From Pogostemon cablin (lineage: Eukaryota > Streptophyta > Magnoliopsida > Lamiales > Lamiaceae): DNA of 64,000 nt. Location: assembly GCA_023678885.1 (NCBI GenBank), contig CM043001.1, positions 4,102,001-4,166,000 of the forward strand. Direction: 5' to 3'. The translations under genes were made by a program, and so were the position numbers. Shown here piece by piece: positions 10,399 through 22,674 of the stretch. Numbering within the stretch: position 1 is the first letter of the stretch; the number at the start of each line of letters is the position of its first letter. Below the pieces are notes generated by a model, which saw only the letters and a program-made list of their open reading frames with translations, had not been told where the DNA came from and did no database searches.

Positions 10399-11809
10399 GA
10401 TGTTGTTCGTCCCCGAACAACAAAAAAGAACAAAGAAGAAGAAAGTTAGTGTGTAAATCTAAGGGAAAACAAGGAATATGACAACTAGGCCATTCACAAG
10501 ACAATCGTCATCAACTCCGGTCATGCAACTCTAATTACATGTAATAATTTATTCATAGCATACAAGTTAAGACAATTACTACCAATTAAAATGCTCTATC
10601 AACTTATTCTCACGGGAAGTATATCACTCTCACTCAAGTGTAAAGATGTACACTTATGGGGTATGGTGTTTACGCTCAAATTCAATTCAAGTGAATGCGT
10701 AACCTTAATCTTGCCAAACGTCTCAAACTCTCCACCACTTAAAAGTATGATTCGATAATGGGATCAAAAAGGACTTTTATTTGGATGTAATGTTGGCTCT
10801 TTGGTTAAGGTAGGAAATATATGGATAAGTGACTCAAAACTCGGATCAATCAAGCGCACGTTCCCTCTTGATCTTTCATTCTTCTTCATCACTTCAATTA
10901 AGCACATCATCCTTCCTTTACTGTTCAATTTTCTCTTTCTTCCATGCACAACATGTACATTCTTTCCTTCTTTTCTTCTTCTTTCTCTTGAGGTACCAGT
11001 TTTGGGCACTACCTCATGCATCCTCCATAGGGTACCAATTTCGACCACTACCCTAGGGTATTTGTTTCAATAGAGTACTAGATTTAAGCACTACTCCATG
11101 ATTCTCCTTTAGATGCATTCTCAAGTTCAATCACTCTTTCAATACCAATTTCATTCCTTCCCAAGCTGTTATCAAGCTCCATCAACACACTTTGAAATAC
11201 CATTAATTCTCCTCAAGACAGACAATCAAGGCTAAAAAGAAATCATTAAGATACTCAAAGTGGTTATTTTCTCATAGGTTGCCAAAGAATGAGGTCTTAA
11301 GGCTCAACGGGGCTAACTACGGATAAACAATCATATAGGTAGAGAATTATTTGGCTAAATGACTTATAAATTCAAAAATGGCCTAAAATCATCTTCCATT
11401 ATCTAACATAACGTGTAATCTCAAGTAAAACAAGAGACAAGTTCTAGAATACACACACAAGAATGATACTCACCAGAAAGAAATATCATGTGATTATATA
11501 CATGATCTAAAGGCTCAAAACCTCACATGGCTTTTAACAAGTAATAGAGCACTCTTCATGGTAAACAATGTCTCATAAGTACACATAGAACTTCACATCA
11601 CAATTTAACTTAAGTATACTTCCTTCATCAATTTCAAGAGCATATGAATTTCTGGCAGAAATATAACAAATAAGATCATAATAAGCACATAACCAGAAAC
11701 CCAAACGTAAATACATCTACTAGAAAATAAACTCCACATAATATCCCCCAATACAAATCAAAAGTGTAAACTGACCCAAAATTCGAAATCTGAAGACTTA
11801 TCTGGACCT
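10399..11809 (-). other. C 3' untranslated region
   Basis: No convincing gene is present. It contains the conserved block around 11379-11393 (minus strand AAGATGATTTTAGGCC, compare AAATGATCTAAGGCC in D) and a small tandem repeat at 10990-11098, described separately. A pyrimidine-rich stretch lies near 10900-10990. Confidence 0.6.
10990..11098 (-). repeat. Tandem GGTAGTGCCCAAAACTGGTACC-type units in C
   Basis: Three degenerate units (plus-strand forms begin GGTACCAGTTTTGGGCACTA, GGTACCAATTTCGACCACTA and AGTACTAGATTTAAGCACTA). Each can fold through GGTA/TACC ends. The same unit is found twice in B and twice in E. Confidence 0.65.
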
Positions 11810-12055
11810 ACGCACGACCTCGGCACAACTCGTGCTAGCATATAGCACGGGTTGTGCCACCTTACCTGTCGACAGTTGGCGTGCTGCTGCACCAAATGGC
11901 ACGAATCGTGCCCCATTCCTCGGCGGGTCGTGCGCTCTCCTTCCGCAGCTCGTGCCGGCCACCAGCACCAGTGCTGGGATGCACGCCTTGCATTCCTGTC
12001 CCATTAGCTTTGGCACGACTCATGCGCCTATACGGCACGAGTCGTGCACCTCTAA
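11810..12055 (-). repeat. Internal word array of C
   Basis: A second cluster of the same word type as in the C LTRs: CGGCACGAGTCGTGC at 12033-12047, GGCACGAATCGTGCC near 11900 and others. It lies after the tail ORF and the central polypurine block. ORFs across it are artefacts of the repeats. Confidence 0.75.
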
Positions 12056-12354
12056 ATTTCACACCTGGGTACTTTTTAGAACTTTTCACCTATATCTTTG
12101 AATTTTCATCCAAGTTAAGCTCAAATACACTTAATTCATCAGTAATATCATCAGGAAAACTAAAAAATTCAACAAATTAATCATACCAAATCTAGGGAAA
12201 ATAAACATGACAATACAAAACACTTGGATAGTTGCAAAAAAATTCGAACATTCAAAATAAATTCTGAAAATTCTAAAAAAAATCAACCTCCAAACATTAC
12301 ACACAAGTGAAAGAAAACTTACCTTGGTGCTTCAAGACATTGGAATGAACGTCC

Positions 12355-12367
12355 ACCCCCAAACTTA
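12355..12367 (-). other. C central polypurine-like block
   Basis: The minus strand reads AATAAGTTTGGGGGTGG. It is the counterpart of blocks after the last pol or tail ORF in D, B and E, and of 5664 in A. Confidence 0.6.
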
Positions 12368-12459
12368 TTTCAAACTAAGTGAGAAACTAAGTTTGCAAGA
12401 AGTGAATACCATAGAAGAAGAAGCACCTAATAAAATTTCCTACACCAAACAATAACATT

Positions 12460-12534
12460 AAAGCAATAAAACAGGAGGGTAAGACCCCAACAAGCGCTCA
12501 TGTTTAACGTTGGAGAGTTACGACGGAATGCAGA
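12460..12534 (-). other. Conserved block after the C tail ORF
   Basis: It begins just after the stop codon and contains, on the minus strand, TTAAACATGAGCGCTTGTTG followed by GGG and a run rich in T. Nearly the same block follows the tail ORF of B (29198-29264) and the integrase of E (40459-40528). Confidence 0.7.
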
Positions 12535-12543
12535 ATATGTATA

Positions 12544-13782
12544 CTACTGATTAAGAGGGCGATCCTCTTTTATCTTCACCTTCCAATACTTTCTCCCCCT
12601 CTTATCATCCACACTCTCCACCTTACCTTTCTTAGGTACCATATGATCAGTAGAATCTCTTTTCTCAAGATTTCTCATCTTATTCCTGTCAATCTTCCAT
12701 TCAATTTCAGAATCATTCCTATCACCATCAAGATCAAACTCAGGATAAAATTGATCACAAAATAAAGAAAGAGAGAACGGACTTTTAAATTTGTGGGTAT
12801 CCGTTGGTATATTAGGAGGCTTCAAGTAGGCATCATCTATTCTTCCTTTGTCGACATCCTTCTTCTCAACCTTAACTATGACATCCTCTGCCACCTTCAA
12901 AGGTGGTGTTTCCCTTGCACTTGCAACCTTGAGGCTCGCAGTAGTCGGCTTAAGCTTTCTTGCTAAATTCCTGCAATCAGATTTATGTAAGTATTCAATG
13001 TATCCATTAGAGATCTCATCAAACCTGTCATCAAAATCAGTAGAAAGAAAAGCAAGAAGTTTGCTTCGACTTTTTTCAACAGGATCCTTAGATAGGATCA
13101 AAGGCACGCTCTCCTCCACGGCTCCCTCTACTTCTTTGATGCTTATGAACTCTTCCATATCAATAGGACACTTCATATCTCTCTCAAGTGAAAAGACGAC
13201 TTCTTCGTCATTAACTTTCAACTTCAGTTCTCCCTTCTTCACATCAATGTTTGCTCCTACAGTCGCAAGGAATGGCCTTCCCAAAATTAGAGGAACTTTC
13301 TCATCTTCTTCTTCTTCCATGTCTAGCACAATGAAGTCCACTTGAAATATGAACTTCCCCACTTTCACTAGGACATCTTCAACTACCCCCCGTGGGTAGG
13401 TCAGGGATCTATCAGCAAGCTGCAATGCTACAGATGTCGGCTTCAGCTCCCCCAAACCAAGCTTCTTGAATACGGAATGTGGCATCAGGTTAATACTAGC
13501 CCCCATATCACATAAGGCTCTCTTAGCTTGTCCATGTCCAATCTCACAAGGTATGGTAAAGCTCCCCGGATCTTTCAACTTTGTAGGAAGTTTCTTTTGT
13601 ATCACAGATCCGCAACTCTTTATTCTATTCACTGATTCATCTCCGGTCAAACTCCTCTTCTTAGACATGATATCCTTCAAGAACCTTGCATAGTTGGGCA
13701 TCTCTTCTAAAGCTTCTGCGAAAGAAATATTGATATGGATCTTCTTAAACATCTCCAAAAACTTCTTGAATTTTTCATCCAA
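12544..13782 (-). pseudogene. C protease plus tail region
   Basis: 412 codons remain open; there is no ATG start because an in-frame TGA precedes it, so this is the interior of a gag-protease frame. An aspartic protease domain lies at about residues 60-190, with the active-site motif CDMGASINLMP and the flap-side motif LILGRPFLAT. The protein then passes through an acidic linker into a tail (about residues 315-412: YLKPPNIP, EIEWKID, KRGRKYWKVKI). There is no RT where one is expected. The tail matches the C-terminal part of the B ORF. Role of the tail unknown. Confidence 0.8.
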
Positions 13783-14445
13783 TCATTTCTTCAAAAATTG
13801 TTGTAGAAACGGAATTAGATGTTTTGTCTTTGGAATGCCCCAAATATCTTTCTCAAACTCCTCTCTTTTTTCTTTTTCAGCTCTTCTGCCTTAGCTTTAC
13901 CACTTTTTCAACTTAACTTCAGGTTCTTTAGACTTTTCTACAGTTTCTGGGACCTGGGGATCATTCTGGATGAGTTCGAAAACACGAGGATCGGGATGAA
14001 TTCCTGATGTTTCCGTCGGAAAGGGGCACGAATCGTGCCGAATTTCTTTGGACTCGTGTCGTAGGTCGTGCCTGCCCAAATCGACAGTGTTTCTGGCAAG
14101 GCACGAGTCGTGTCGTTGATCATGTCAGCCATTCTTGGCGGTCGTGCTGCTCACAGTGGCCTCCTTCAGCTGGCACGATGCTCCCCATGTGCTGATTTCA
14201 GGGCCGCATGAGTCGTGCGGCATGTCAGTGCCATCATGTTCGTCCTCATTTGATTTTTTGACCTCCGTTTCAATTTCAGATCCCTCCGATGGTAATTTTG
14301 GACCTTTGTACTGCATTCCACTCCTCAGGGTGATAGCCATAACTTGCTCCTTTGGATTCGTCACCGTTTGAGAAGGGAACTTACCTTGCTGCTCTAATCT
14401 TCCCACTGCAGCATGTAACTTTCCAAGAGTAATATTAGTTTCTTT
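13783..14445 (-). pseudogene. C gag-protease spacer with embedded word array
   Basis: Coding sequence continues from gag with the marker motif AITLRSGMQY (near 14320-14350) typical of the gag-protease junction. An array of GGCACGAATCGTGCC-type words follows at about 14020-14225 (one copy at 14025-14039), translated as HDSC- and HESK-like repeats. Stops occur near 13897 and 14125. The sequence upstream of 13782 resembles the segment leading into protease in D. Confidence 0.6.
14020..14225 (-). repeat. Word array inside C coding sequence
   Basis: The word family is the same as in both C LTRs and the C 3' region. Here it interrupts the protein-coding spacer between gag and protease. D, whose spacer is comparable, has no words at this place. 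Confidence 0.7.
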
Positions 14446-15610
14446 CTACTTTTTCTCATTCTCATTTTGTCTGATTTTAGCTTGCTCTTTATTGGTTATC
14501 ATCAGCTTGACCATCAAGTTTATCTGATCCCCTTGATTCTTCAGTAACACTTTCAACTCATCATCTATGGATGCTCTTCCTTCAATAGGCTTATGGGCTG
14601 GATCAATTCCTGAAGGAGGTGCTACTGCATTACTTGGGTTTCCATATGACAGATTTTCATTCCTTCTCTGATTGTTGAAGTTGGAATTTCCTTGGTCATT
14701 CCTCCCCCATTGTTGATTACTAGGTCTAAAATTATGTCTATTTCTGTAATCCCCTTGAAAATTCTGACCCATAGCATAATTTGCTTCCTCCATATGATCT
14801 TCATCTTGATCCATTCTAGCTTCTTCTCCTTTGTTTCCTAGTCCGAGATGATCAATCTTCTTATGCAGCTCACTGAGTTGACTCTTTAATTCTGATAGCT
14901 CACTACTATTGACCTGAACTTCCACTTTAGCCACTTTATCAAAAGCGACTCCTTCTAATCTCTCCATAGGCCAATCATATGTGTTAGCTGCCATCTCCTC
15001 AAAGATCTCTTCTGCTTCATCTGCTGACTTTTTGAAAATTGATCCTCCTGCTGTCGCGTCCACCAACACTCTTGTTTCACTCCTTAGGCCTTGATAGAAA
15101 AAAGCCTAAGTAAGTGTCTTTTGTAAATCCATATTGTGGACCACAACACAACAGGTCCTTGAACCTTTCCCACGCTTCATAAAAACTCTCCAAGGCTCCT
15201 TGTTTAAATAGTGTGATCTTTTGCTTCACCTTAAAGCTCTTAGAGGGAGGAAAGTATTCGTTCAAGAACTTATCTGTCAACTGCTCCCATGTAATACAAC
15301 ATCCTGCAGGAAGGTTGTACCACTCTTTGGCTTTCCCCGTTAGTGAGAATAGGAAAAGCCTCATTCTAATAGCATCTTCCGGAACATTCCTATGCTTCAG
15401 CGTCCTTTCATACTCATCAAATAACTGCAGATGCTCACTAGGATTCTCCAAAGGATTACCACTAAACTGCTGTGCATGTATCATTCGTATCAGTCCAAAC
15501 GGTAACTCAAAATTCTCCGCAGTGATTGCGGGTCCATTCAATCCAGCATTCGTGGTATGCTTCAGCTTATACTGGTCCCACATGGGAGTTGGGGCTTGAT
15601 CATCAGCCAT
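14446..15610 (-). pseudogene. gag: C gag
   Basis: The ATG at 15610 begins a 177-codon ORF containing the gag core (about residues 35-160, with KEWYNLP, KFLNEYFPPSKS and FYEAWERFKDLL). A one-base frameshift in a T run near 15100 moves the frame to 14446-15069, which carries DATAGGS, a coiled-coil-like Ser/Leu-rich part and an Asn/Gln-rich segment. No CCHC zinc knuckle is seen, as usual for Athila gag. A stop after the ENEKK segment precedes the spacer. Confidence 0.82.
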
Positions 15611-15766
15611 CTTAGCTAATTTTACCTGTGCTCACGCAGCTGATTAGAATAGTTTGAATCTAAATAAAAAATAAAAATAAAAAATAAAAATAAAAGAAAT
15701 TAAAAATTTAACGTCCTAAATTAAAATAAATCACAAAAGAATTAAATAGTAAAGCCTAGGGAATTA

Positions 15767-15784
15767 TCCCCGGCAACGGCGCCA
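15767..15784 (-). other. C primer-binding site (tRNA-Asp)
   Basis: The minus strand reads TGGCGCCGTTGCCGGGGA, an exact tRNA-Asp complement, two bases from the LTR end at 15787. Confidence 0.92.
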
Positions 15785-15786
15785 TT

Positions 15787-17620
15787 TGCTTGTTCACCTT
15801 TTTGTGTGTCCCCAAGTGTAGGGAATCAGTTGCAGATAAGCGTGTGACCAAGTCTATTATCGAACCCAAAGGATAATTCTAGACTTACTATTTAACCTAT
15901 CTATGACTATTCTAATATAAGACTAATCTGGGTATTTTAAGAGAATTAGCTAAATTAAAGATGCAGAAAATAAATACTAAAATAATAAAATAGCAGATAA
16001 AATTAAATATGGAAGTGTTCAAGAGAGAAGATAGATAGCTCTAGGTAATCCAGTTAAATTGGTCAAATCAAATCACTAGACAATAGGTTAGAATCCTGCA
16101 GTTCTTATGAAAGCAATCACTTAATTATGTTAAACCCCTCTTTTAAAGTAAACTTAACAAATAAATCTGGTTCAAACCCTCAGATGCAGAAGAATATTCA
16201 TTACTCTCTTTCTAGGTACTTCATGCAAAATTCCATTAAAGGCTAGTGCATTAGACTTCCCTTTATAGGTACTTAAGAATTAATCCCCAATTCCCACCTA
16301 ACAATCTAAGAAACCAAATCCTCTAGAATGATAATTAATAAATATATTAGGTGTCCAGTATTAATTATTCTAATGAATAAAGGTTATATGGTTAGATCCC
16401 ATTTACCCATAACATGTTGACAAATATAATCTCTTCTATGACACAAGCAATAATCATGAACATGCATAGGACAATGACATACCCATGAATAAGGACAGAT
16501 CATATAGGACAAAAATATCAATCTCAATTCAAAGTATTAATAAAGGAATAAGTATATTGCATGTATCCAACTTTAAATCTAGATCATCAATTCAAAACAA
16601 CTTAACCTTCAAACCTAGCGCTATCCAAGAAGTACTAGCCCATGTTGTTATAGGCAACACCCATGGTTAGGTATGAAAGCATGTTCAAAATTAAGAAAGA
16701 AAGAATAAGAATAACCCTAAGAATGGTGTGATCCTCCATTCTTTCCTCCGTGATTTTAAACCTTCTTGTTCTTCTTCTCAAGTAAGCAACACTAATGAAC
16801 TCCCCGGGATGGGTGGATGGGATGGTGAATTGTGAAAAAGTGTGTAGAGTTATGGAGAGTTGTGGAGAGTTATGGAGAGTTAGAGTTTGGAACACCCTAA
16901 GGGTCTCTTTTATAGTTGAGGACTCAAAAATCCTGAATTCTGACTAAAAAATGGGCTTTTTCACGTAAAAACACGAACGGGCCAAGAAAATGACAAAAAC
17001 GACGATTGGACCTCGCTGGGCAGTGGTACGAGTTGTGCCAAGGGTGTCACAAGTCATGCCAGGCATGTCGTGCTGCACGGGTGCTTGCTGGTGGTCGGCA
17101 CGAGTCGTGCCAAATGTGGCACGGGTCGTGCCACCCATCGGCAGCCTGCGCGACCTCACTGTTTTGCTCATAACTTCTTCATCTAATCTCCGATTGAGAT
17201 AATTTTTACACTCACGCGATCCTCTTTTCCTTGGCTTTCCAAACATATAAAGAACTCCTGAAAATTCGTCAATTTGAGTGTCGCACGAGTCATGCAAAGT
17301 TGTGGCACGAGTCATGCACTTCTGGGGCGTGCTGTGCGGCGATAGCATCTCATGTCCAGCACTAGTGGACTATGTGGGCTGCACGACCCATGCCAAGTCT
17401 GGCACGAGTAGTGCCAAGCTGCACCAATTCTTATTTTGGCCCGGCTTCGCTCCCGACTTCCATTTTTGCCGTTTTCCACCTAAAAACACGAAATAACACC
17501 TCACAAGCATCTATAACACAAATATATGCAATTCAATCAAAAGATGCTCAAATACGGATATAAATTCCACACAATGGTGCTAAATCGGACTCTAAAACAT
17601 GCAGATTTTCACACTAATCA
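15787..17620 (-). repeat. C 5' LTR
   Basis: It pairs with 8615-10383. TATA (minus strand CTATAAAAGA) is at 16905-16914 and a two-part hairpin is near 16636-16671 (outer TAGCC/GGTTA, inner TGTTG/CAACA). Confidence 0.92.
17022..17420 (-). repeat. U3 word array of C 5' LTR
   Basis: GGCACGAGTCGTGCC is at 17097-17111, with variants over 17022-17130 and 17275-17420. Two words (near 17283 and 17305) are absent from the 3' LTR. Confidence 0.8.
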
Positions 17621-18526
17621 ATCACTCAATTCAAGCAAATGCCTCAATAGAGTTTCTATGAAGCGTGGGAAAGGTTTAAGGATATGCTTCACAAGTGTCC
17701 ACAACATGGTTTTTCGGAAAATCAACAAGTTGGATTCTTCTACCAAGGTTTGGTGAATGGTCAAAGAGTGCTTGTTGATGCTTCGGCGGGTGGATCCGTA
17801 CTTGGAGTGACTCCGGAGAGGGCTATAAGGATTTTTGATGAGATTGCTACAAATGTCTACCAATGGCCATCGGAGAGAGTTAGTGGATGCTATGGATTTG
17901 AAAGCTTCGATCAGGGACAACAGTTTAGTGTGAAGAGTGCTAGTGTGGAGCCAAGCATGCCTAGTGTTGAAATGATAGCGGCTAAGGTAATGAGATAAAT
18001 GAGCTTGAGTCAAGGTGTGAATCAAGGAGTTAACATGGTGGAAGGGCAAATTGAGCAAGGGGTTCTTCCTCCGAATAGTGTTAGTGGAGAACAATGGGCT
18101 ATGAAAATGCCACGTGTGGAGGATGTGCAATACATGCAAGGAAGGAATTACCAAGGTAACTATCAAAACAATTACCAAGGTAATTTCAACCACAACCAAG
18201 GTAACTATCCGTCAAGGCAAGGAGGTTTCAATAGTCAAGGAAGTGGAAGCTTATACCTACAACAACAAAGGAGGCAAGACAACTTTGCTTATTCGAACTC
18301 AAACAATACGGTTGCATATCCCACAGGATATCATCCAGGAGCTAAAGCGCCAAATAACGAAGGGAAAGCAACTACCGAAGAACTCATTGAAAAGTTTATT
18401 GCATCTAATAAAGCTCAAGATGAAGCTAATGATAAAAGGTTCAAAGCCTTGGAGTATCAAGTGGGGCAAATTGCCAATGCGTTAGCGCGAATGAGAAAGG
18501 AAAATTTCCTTCTACCACTATTGTGA
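17621..18526 (+). pseudogene. gag: D gag, C-terminal part
   Basis: D gag continues directly after C; 17621-17625 is the duplicated target. The gag core ends with FYEAWERFKDML after an in-frame TAG at 17648-17650. Then come GFFYQGL and DASAGGS motifs, an in-frame TAA at 17996-17998, and an Asn/Gln/Gly-rich stretch (about 18130-18310, NYQGN repeats). A one-base shift near 18500 moves into the protease frame at NPKEQCKAITLRSG. Confidence 0.82.
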
Positions 18527-19382
18527 ATCCAAAGGAACAATGCAAGGCAATTACCTTGAGGAGTGGAATGAATTATGAGGGACCTTCTATGCCCATGGAA
18601 GATGAGAAGGTGGAAGAGAAGGAGATTGAGGAAAATTTGGTTGAAGAAGAGTTTGTGGAAGAAAGTGAGGTTGAAGTAAAAGCAAATGATGAAACGGATG
18701 TGGTTAAGTCGGAAATTGTTGAAAAGAAATGGCAAAGAGCAAGGGCAATGAAAAAGAAAGAAGAAGAAATTGAAGTAGAAAGGGATAGTTGGGGAATTCC
18801 TAAAACACAAGTACATATTCCCTTTCCACATCGATATCTAAAGAAGGGATTGGATGAGAAATTTGCAAAGTTTTTGGAGATTTTCAAGAAAATCCACATA
18901 AATATACCCTTTGCAGATGCTTTGAGACAAATGCCTCACTATGCTAAGTTTTTGAAAGACATAATGACAAGAAAGAGGAGCTTAGTGGAGAATGAGACCG
19001 TCAACTTGACGGAGGAGTGTAGTGCCATAATTCCAAAGAAGTTGCCTCCAAAGCTCAAAGACCCGGGGAGTTTTATCATACCATGTGAAATGGGGAAGAA
19101 TGAAGTGCATAAAGCTCTTTGTGATCTTGGAGCAAGTATCAACTTGATGCCTATGTCTATCTTCAAGAAACTTGGTATAGGGGAAGTAAAGCCTACATCT
19201 GTAACATTGCAACTTACGGATAGGTCTTTGACTTATCCTAAGGGGGTAGTTGAGAATGTGTTAGTCAAAGTTGGAAAGTTCATATTCCCGGTGGATTTTA
19301 TAGTGCTTGACATGGACGAGGATGCAAATATTCCATTGATTTTGGACGTCCATTTTTTGCCACGGGAAGAGCTTTAATTGAT
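18523..19382 (+). pseudogene. D protease region
   Basis: It starts at the conserved AITLRSG junction, passes a highly charged Glu/Lys linker, and reaches a retroviral-type aspartic protease with CDLGASINLMP (about residues 205-215) and VDFIVLDM. A one-base deletion near 19345, inside the conserved LILG-R-PF motif, shifts the frame, which continues from 19383. The enzyme would cut the gag-pol polyprotein. Confidence 0.82.
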
Positions 19383-21510
19383 GTGTACAAGGGGGAATTG
19401 ACATTGAGAGTAAATGAAGAAGAAGTGGTATTCTCATTAAGAAATGCTATGAGGCATCCGGATGAGAAAGAAGAATGTAGAAGGATTGACTTGATTGATG
19501 AGATTGTTCAAGAGAACTTGCCATTTTTCTTATCAAAGGATCCTCTTGAAACAAGCATAAACCACTCTCTTACTTTATCTCTTAACTCTAACGCTTCTTT
19601 TTATTGTCAAGAAGATGATGATATTAATGATTGCTTACATGAGTTGAATGCTTGTAGGGAAATGCAAGAAGAGGAAGCCAAGTTAATGTACTATGGAAAG
19701 AGGGAGTATCTTCCATTGGAGATCGAGCATGAAGAGCCAAAAGTGGAAAAAGGGAAAGAAGAATTGAAACAACTACCCGATCACCTTATGTATGCTTATT
19801 TGGGAGACGAAAAGACCTTTCTGGTAATTGTATCATCTTCTCTTTCACCTATAGAACTTGATAAATTGTTAAGGGTACTCAGAGATCATAAAAGTGCTAT
19901 AGGGTGGAGTCTTGATGATTTGAAAGGTATAAGTCCCACGATTTGTATGCATCATATTAGGTTGATTGATGAGAATAAATCATGCATACAACCTCAACGT
20001 CGTTTAAACCCTATTATATAAGAGGTTGTTCGAAAAGAAGTTTTGAAATGGTTGGATGCTAGAATTGTGTATGCTATAAGTGATAGTCCGCATGTAAGCC
20101 CTTTGCATGTTGTGGCTAAGAAAGGGGGATTAACCATTGTTAAAACGGAATTTAATGAAGAACTTGCTACAAGGGTGAAAATGGGGTGGAGAGTTTGTTG
20201 TGATTATAGGAAACTTAATGAAAACACTCATAAAGATCATTTTCCTTTACCTTTTATTAATCAAATACTTGATAGGTTGGCGGGATACAAGTATTATTGC
20301 TTTCTAGATGGTTACTCGGGGTACAACCAAATCATGATAGACCCTAAGGACCAAGAGAAAACAACTTTTACTTGTCCGTATGGCATGTTTGCTTTCTATA
20401 AACTGCCTTTTGGGTTGTGCAATGCCCCCGCCACCTTTCAACATTGTATGATGGCTATCTTTGGAGGATTGATTGAAAATGTGATGGAAGTGTTTATGGA
20501 TGACATTTCCATTTTTGAGTCTTCATTTGATAAGTGCTTGGCTAATCTCTCCTTGGTTTTGCAGCGATGTCAAGATACGAACCTAGTCTTGAATTGGGAA
20601 AAATGTCATTTTATGGTTCAAGAGGGTATCGTACTTGGTCATCATATTTCGGAGAAAGGTTTGAGAGTTGATAAGGCGAAGGTTGTAGCCATTGAACATC
20701 TTTTCCCACCCAAGAATGAAAAAGGGGTTAAATCGTTCCTTGGCCACGCCGGGTTCTATAGACGTTTTATAAAGGATTTTTCTAACATAGCCAAACCTTT
20801 GTGCAAATTGCTTGAAAAAGATGCTCCATTTGAATTTAATGATATATGTCTCGATGCTTTTAGGGTGCTCAAGGAAGCTTTAACTTCGTCTCCAATCCTC
20901 GTCTCTTCCGATTGGAGTAAGCATTTTGAGCTCCATTGTGATGCAAGTGACAATGCATTGGGAGTGGTGCTTGGTCAAGTTAGGGAGAAAAAGTTTAGAG
21001 CCATCTACTATGTATCGAAGACGTTCAATGCTAATCAAAAAAATTACACTACAACGGAAAAAGAGTTTTTATCCGTGGTTTATGCTTTTGAAAAATTTTG
21101 TCCATACCTAGTTGGCACGAAACGATTGTTTATACGGATCATGCCGCCATTAGGTATTTGATGAATAAGAAAGATGCTAAACCAAGACTAATTCGTTGGG
21201 TTCTTTTGTTGCAGGAGTTCGATGTGAAAATACGTGACAAGAGGGGGGTCGAAAATGTCATAGCCGACCACTTGTCACGTTTGGAAAATGGTGATGAAGA
21301 GGGCACTATGGAGTTTATTAGGGATGTATTTCCAGATGAAGAGATTCTTCTTGTGGATTTCCAAAGGATGTACACTTTGTGTGAGATCGGGAGACCGTGG
21401 TATGCAGATTTCGTGAATTATCTAGCTTGTGGCCTCAAGCCGGACCATCTCACCGAATATCAAAGGAAGAAGTTCTATCATGATGTCAGGAGTATCTATG
21501 GGATGATCCA
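19383..21510 (+). pseudogene. pol: D reverse transcriptase and RNase H
   Basis: The post-protease linker (19383-19850) leads into RT. TAA at 20019-20021 interrupts just before the RT core. RT fingers and palm follow (20043-20900): WRVCCDYRKLN, FPLPFINQ, FLDGYSGYNQI, LPFGLCNAPATFQ and the catalytic FMDD at about 20500. RNase H starts near 20925 (HCDASDNALG). A one-base loss near 21118 moves the frame, and RNase H continues (YTDHAAIRYLM, ADHLSRLENG). A further shift lies near 21490. Together these copy element RNA into DNA; this copy cannot. Confidence 0.87.
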
Positions 21511-22674
21511 CTTTTGTTTAAAAATTGTGCAGATGGAATCATACGGAGATGTATCCTGGAGGAGGAGAAGTTAAGTGTGATGGAAATGTGCCATAGTTCA
21601 CCATGTGGAGGACATTTTGGATTTCAAAAGACGGGAGCAAAGATTCTACAGTCGGGTTTATTTTGGCCTACCTTGTTCAAGGATTGCAAAGAGTACATCA
21701 AGGGATGTGACCGGTGCCAAAGGATTGGAAGTATAGGGCAACATGATGAGATGCCCATGAGGAACATTTTTGAAGTTGAAGTATTTGATGTATGGGGGAT
21801 GGATTTCATGGGCCCAATTCCGCTGTCCAATGGTTACCTCTACATATTGCTTGCGGTAGATTATGTGTCTAAATGGGTGGAAGCAATCCCGACAAGAACA
21901 AATGATGCTTTAGTGGTCAAGAGTTTCTTAAAGTAGAACATCTTTGCTAGGTTTGGAGTGCCAAAAGCCATAATCAGTGACGGGGGATCACATTTCATAA
22001 ATAAGCTTATTGAGAAGTTTTTGCATGGCTATGGAGTAAAGCATAAAGTATCCACACCATACCATCCGCGAACAAATGGCTTAGTGGAGGTATCAAATAG
22101 ACAAGTAAAGCTTGTTCTTGAAAAGACGGTCAATGGGAATAGAAAAGATTGGTCTTCCAAGCTAGACGATGCTTTATGGGCATATCGAACGGCTTACAAG
22201 ACTGCTCTTGGATTTTCTCCGTATAAGCTTGTTTATGGGAAAACATGCCATTTACCCGTGGAGTTGGAGCATAAATCACTTTGGGCCCTTAGGAAGTTGA
22301 ATTTTGAAGAGAAAGAATCCGGAAAGAAAAGGTGTCTCCAATTGGTTGAACTAGAAGAATTTAGAGAATAAGCTTATTCAAGCTCAAGGATTTTGAAAGA
22401 GAAGCTCAAAAGATGGCATGATGAACAGATTAAAACGAGGGAGTTTATTCTGGGGGATAAAGTTTTATTGTTCAATTCAAGACTTAAGTTGTTCCCCGAA
22501 AAACTTCGTTCAAAATGGACCGGTCCGTACCTTGTGATTGAAGTAAGAGATGATGGCTCTATAAAGCTTGAAGGGTCAGATGGAAATACTTTTGTGGTTA
22601 ATGGTCATAGGGTGAAACATTACCATTCTCCCTCTCAAAGGGAGTTAGTATATGTTGACACATTCTCCTCTTGA
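21490..22674 (+). pseudogene. pol: D integrase
   Basis: The N-terminal zinc finger is visible (CHSSPCGGHFG...CDRCQ, 21590-21720). The DDE core has Asp in WGMDFMGP, Asp in ISDGGSHF and Glu in TNGLVEV. The C-terminal part holds KVLLFNSRLKLFPEKLRSKW, typical of Athila. Stops TAG at 21934-21936 and TAA at 22369-22371 lie in the same frame, and the ORF ends at TGA 22672. It would insert the cDNA into the genome. Confidence 0.87.

Larger units (their letters stand above)
8615..17620 (-). mobile_element. Element C: non-autonomous Athila-like element with gag-protease and a tail ORF
   Basis: C is 9006 bp with LTRs of 1769 bp (8615-10383, 3' LTR) and 1834 bp (15787-17620, 5' LTR), TG...CA ends, TSD ATCAC (8610-8614, 17621-17625), a tRNA-Asp primer site and a polypurine tract. 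It encodes gag and protease, but RT, RNase H and integrase are absent. The protease reading frame runs instead into a lysine-rich tail shared with element B. It must have moved with enzymes supplied by another element. Confidence 0.93.

Noticed and set aside
11798..12180. Overlapping ORFs of 72-108 codons on both strands
   Set aside because: They run through the internal word array of C and have no similarity to element proteins.
12848..13345. 165-codon plus-strand ORF
   Set aside because: It is antisense to the C protease and has Ser-rich shadow composition.
17618..18199. 193-codon minus ORF over 17618-18199
   Set aside because: Antisense shadow of D gag.
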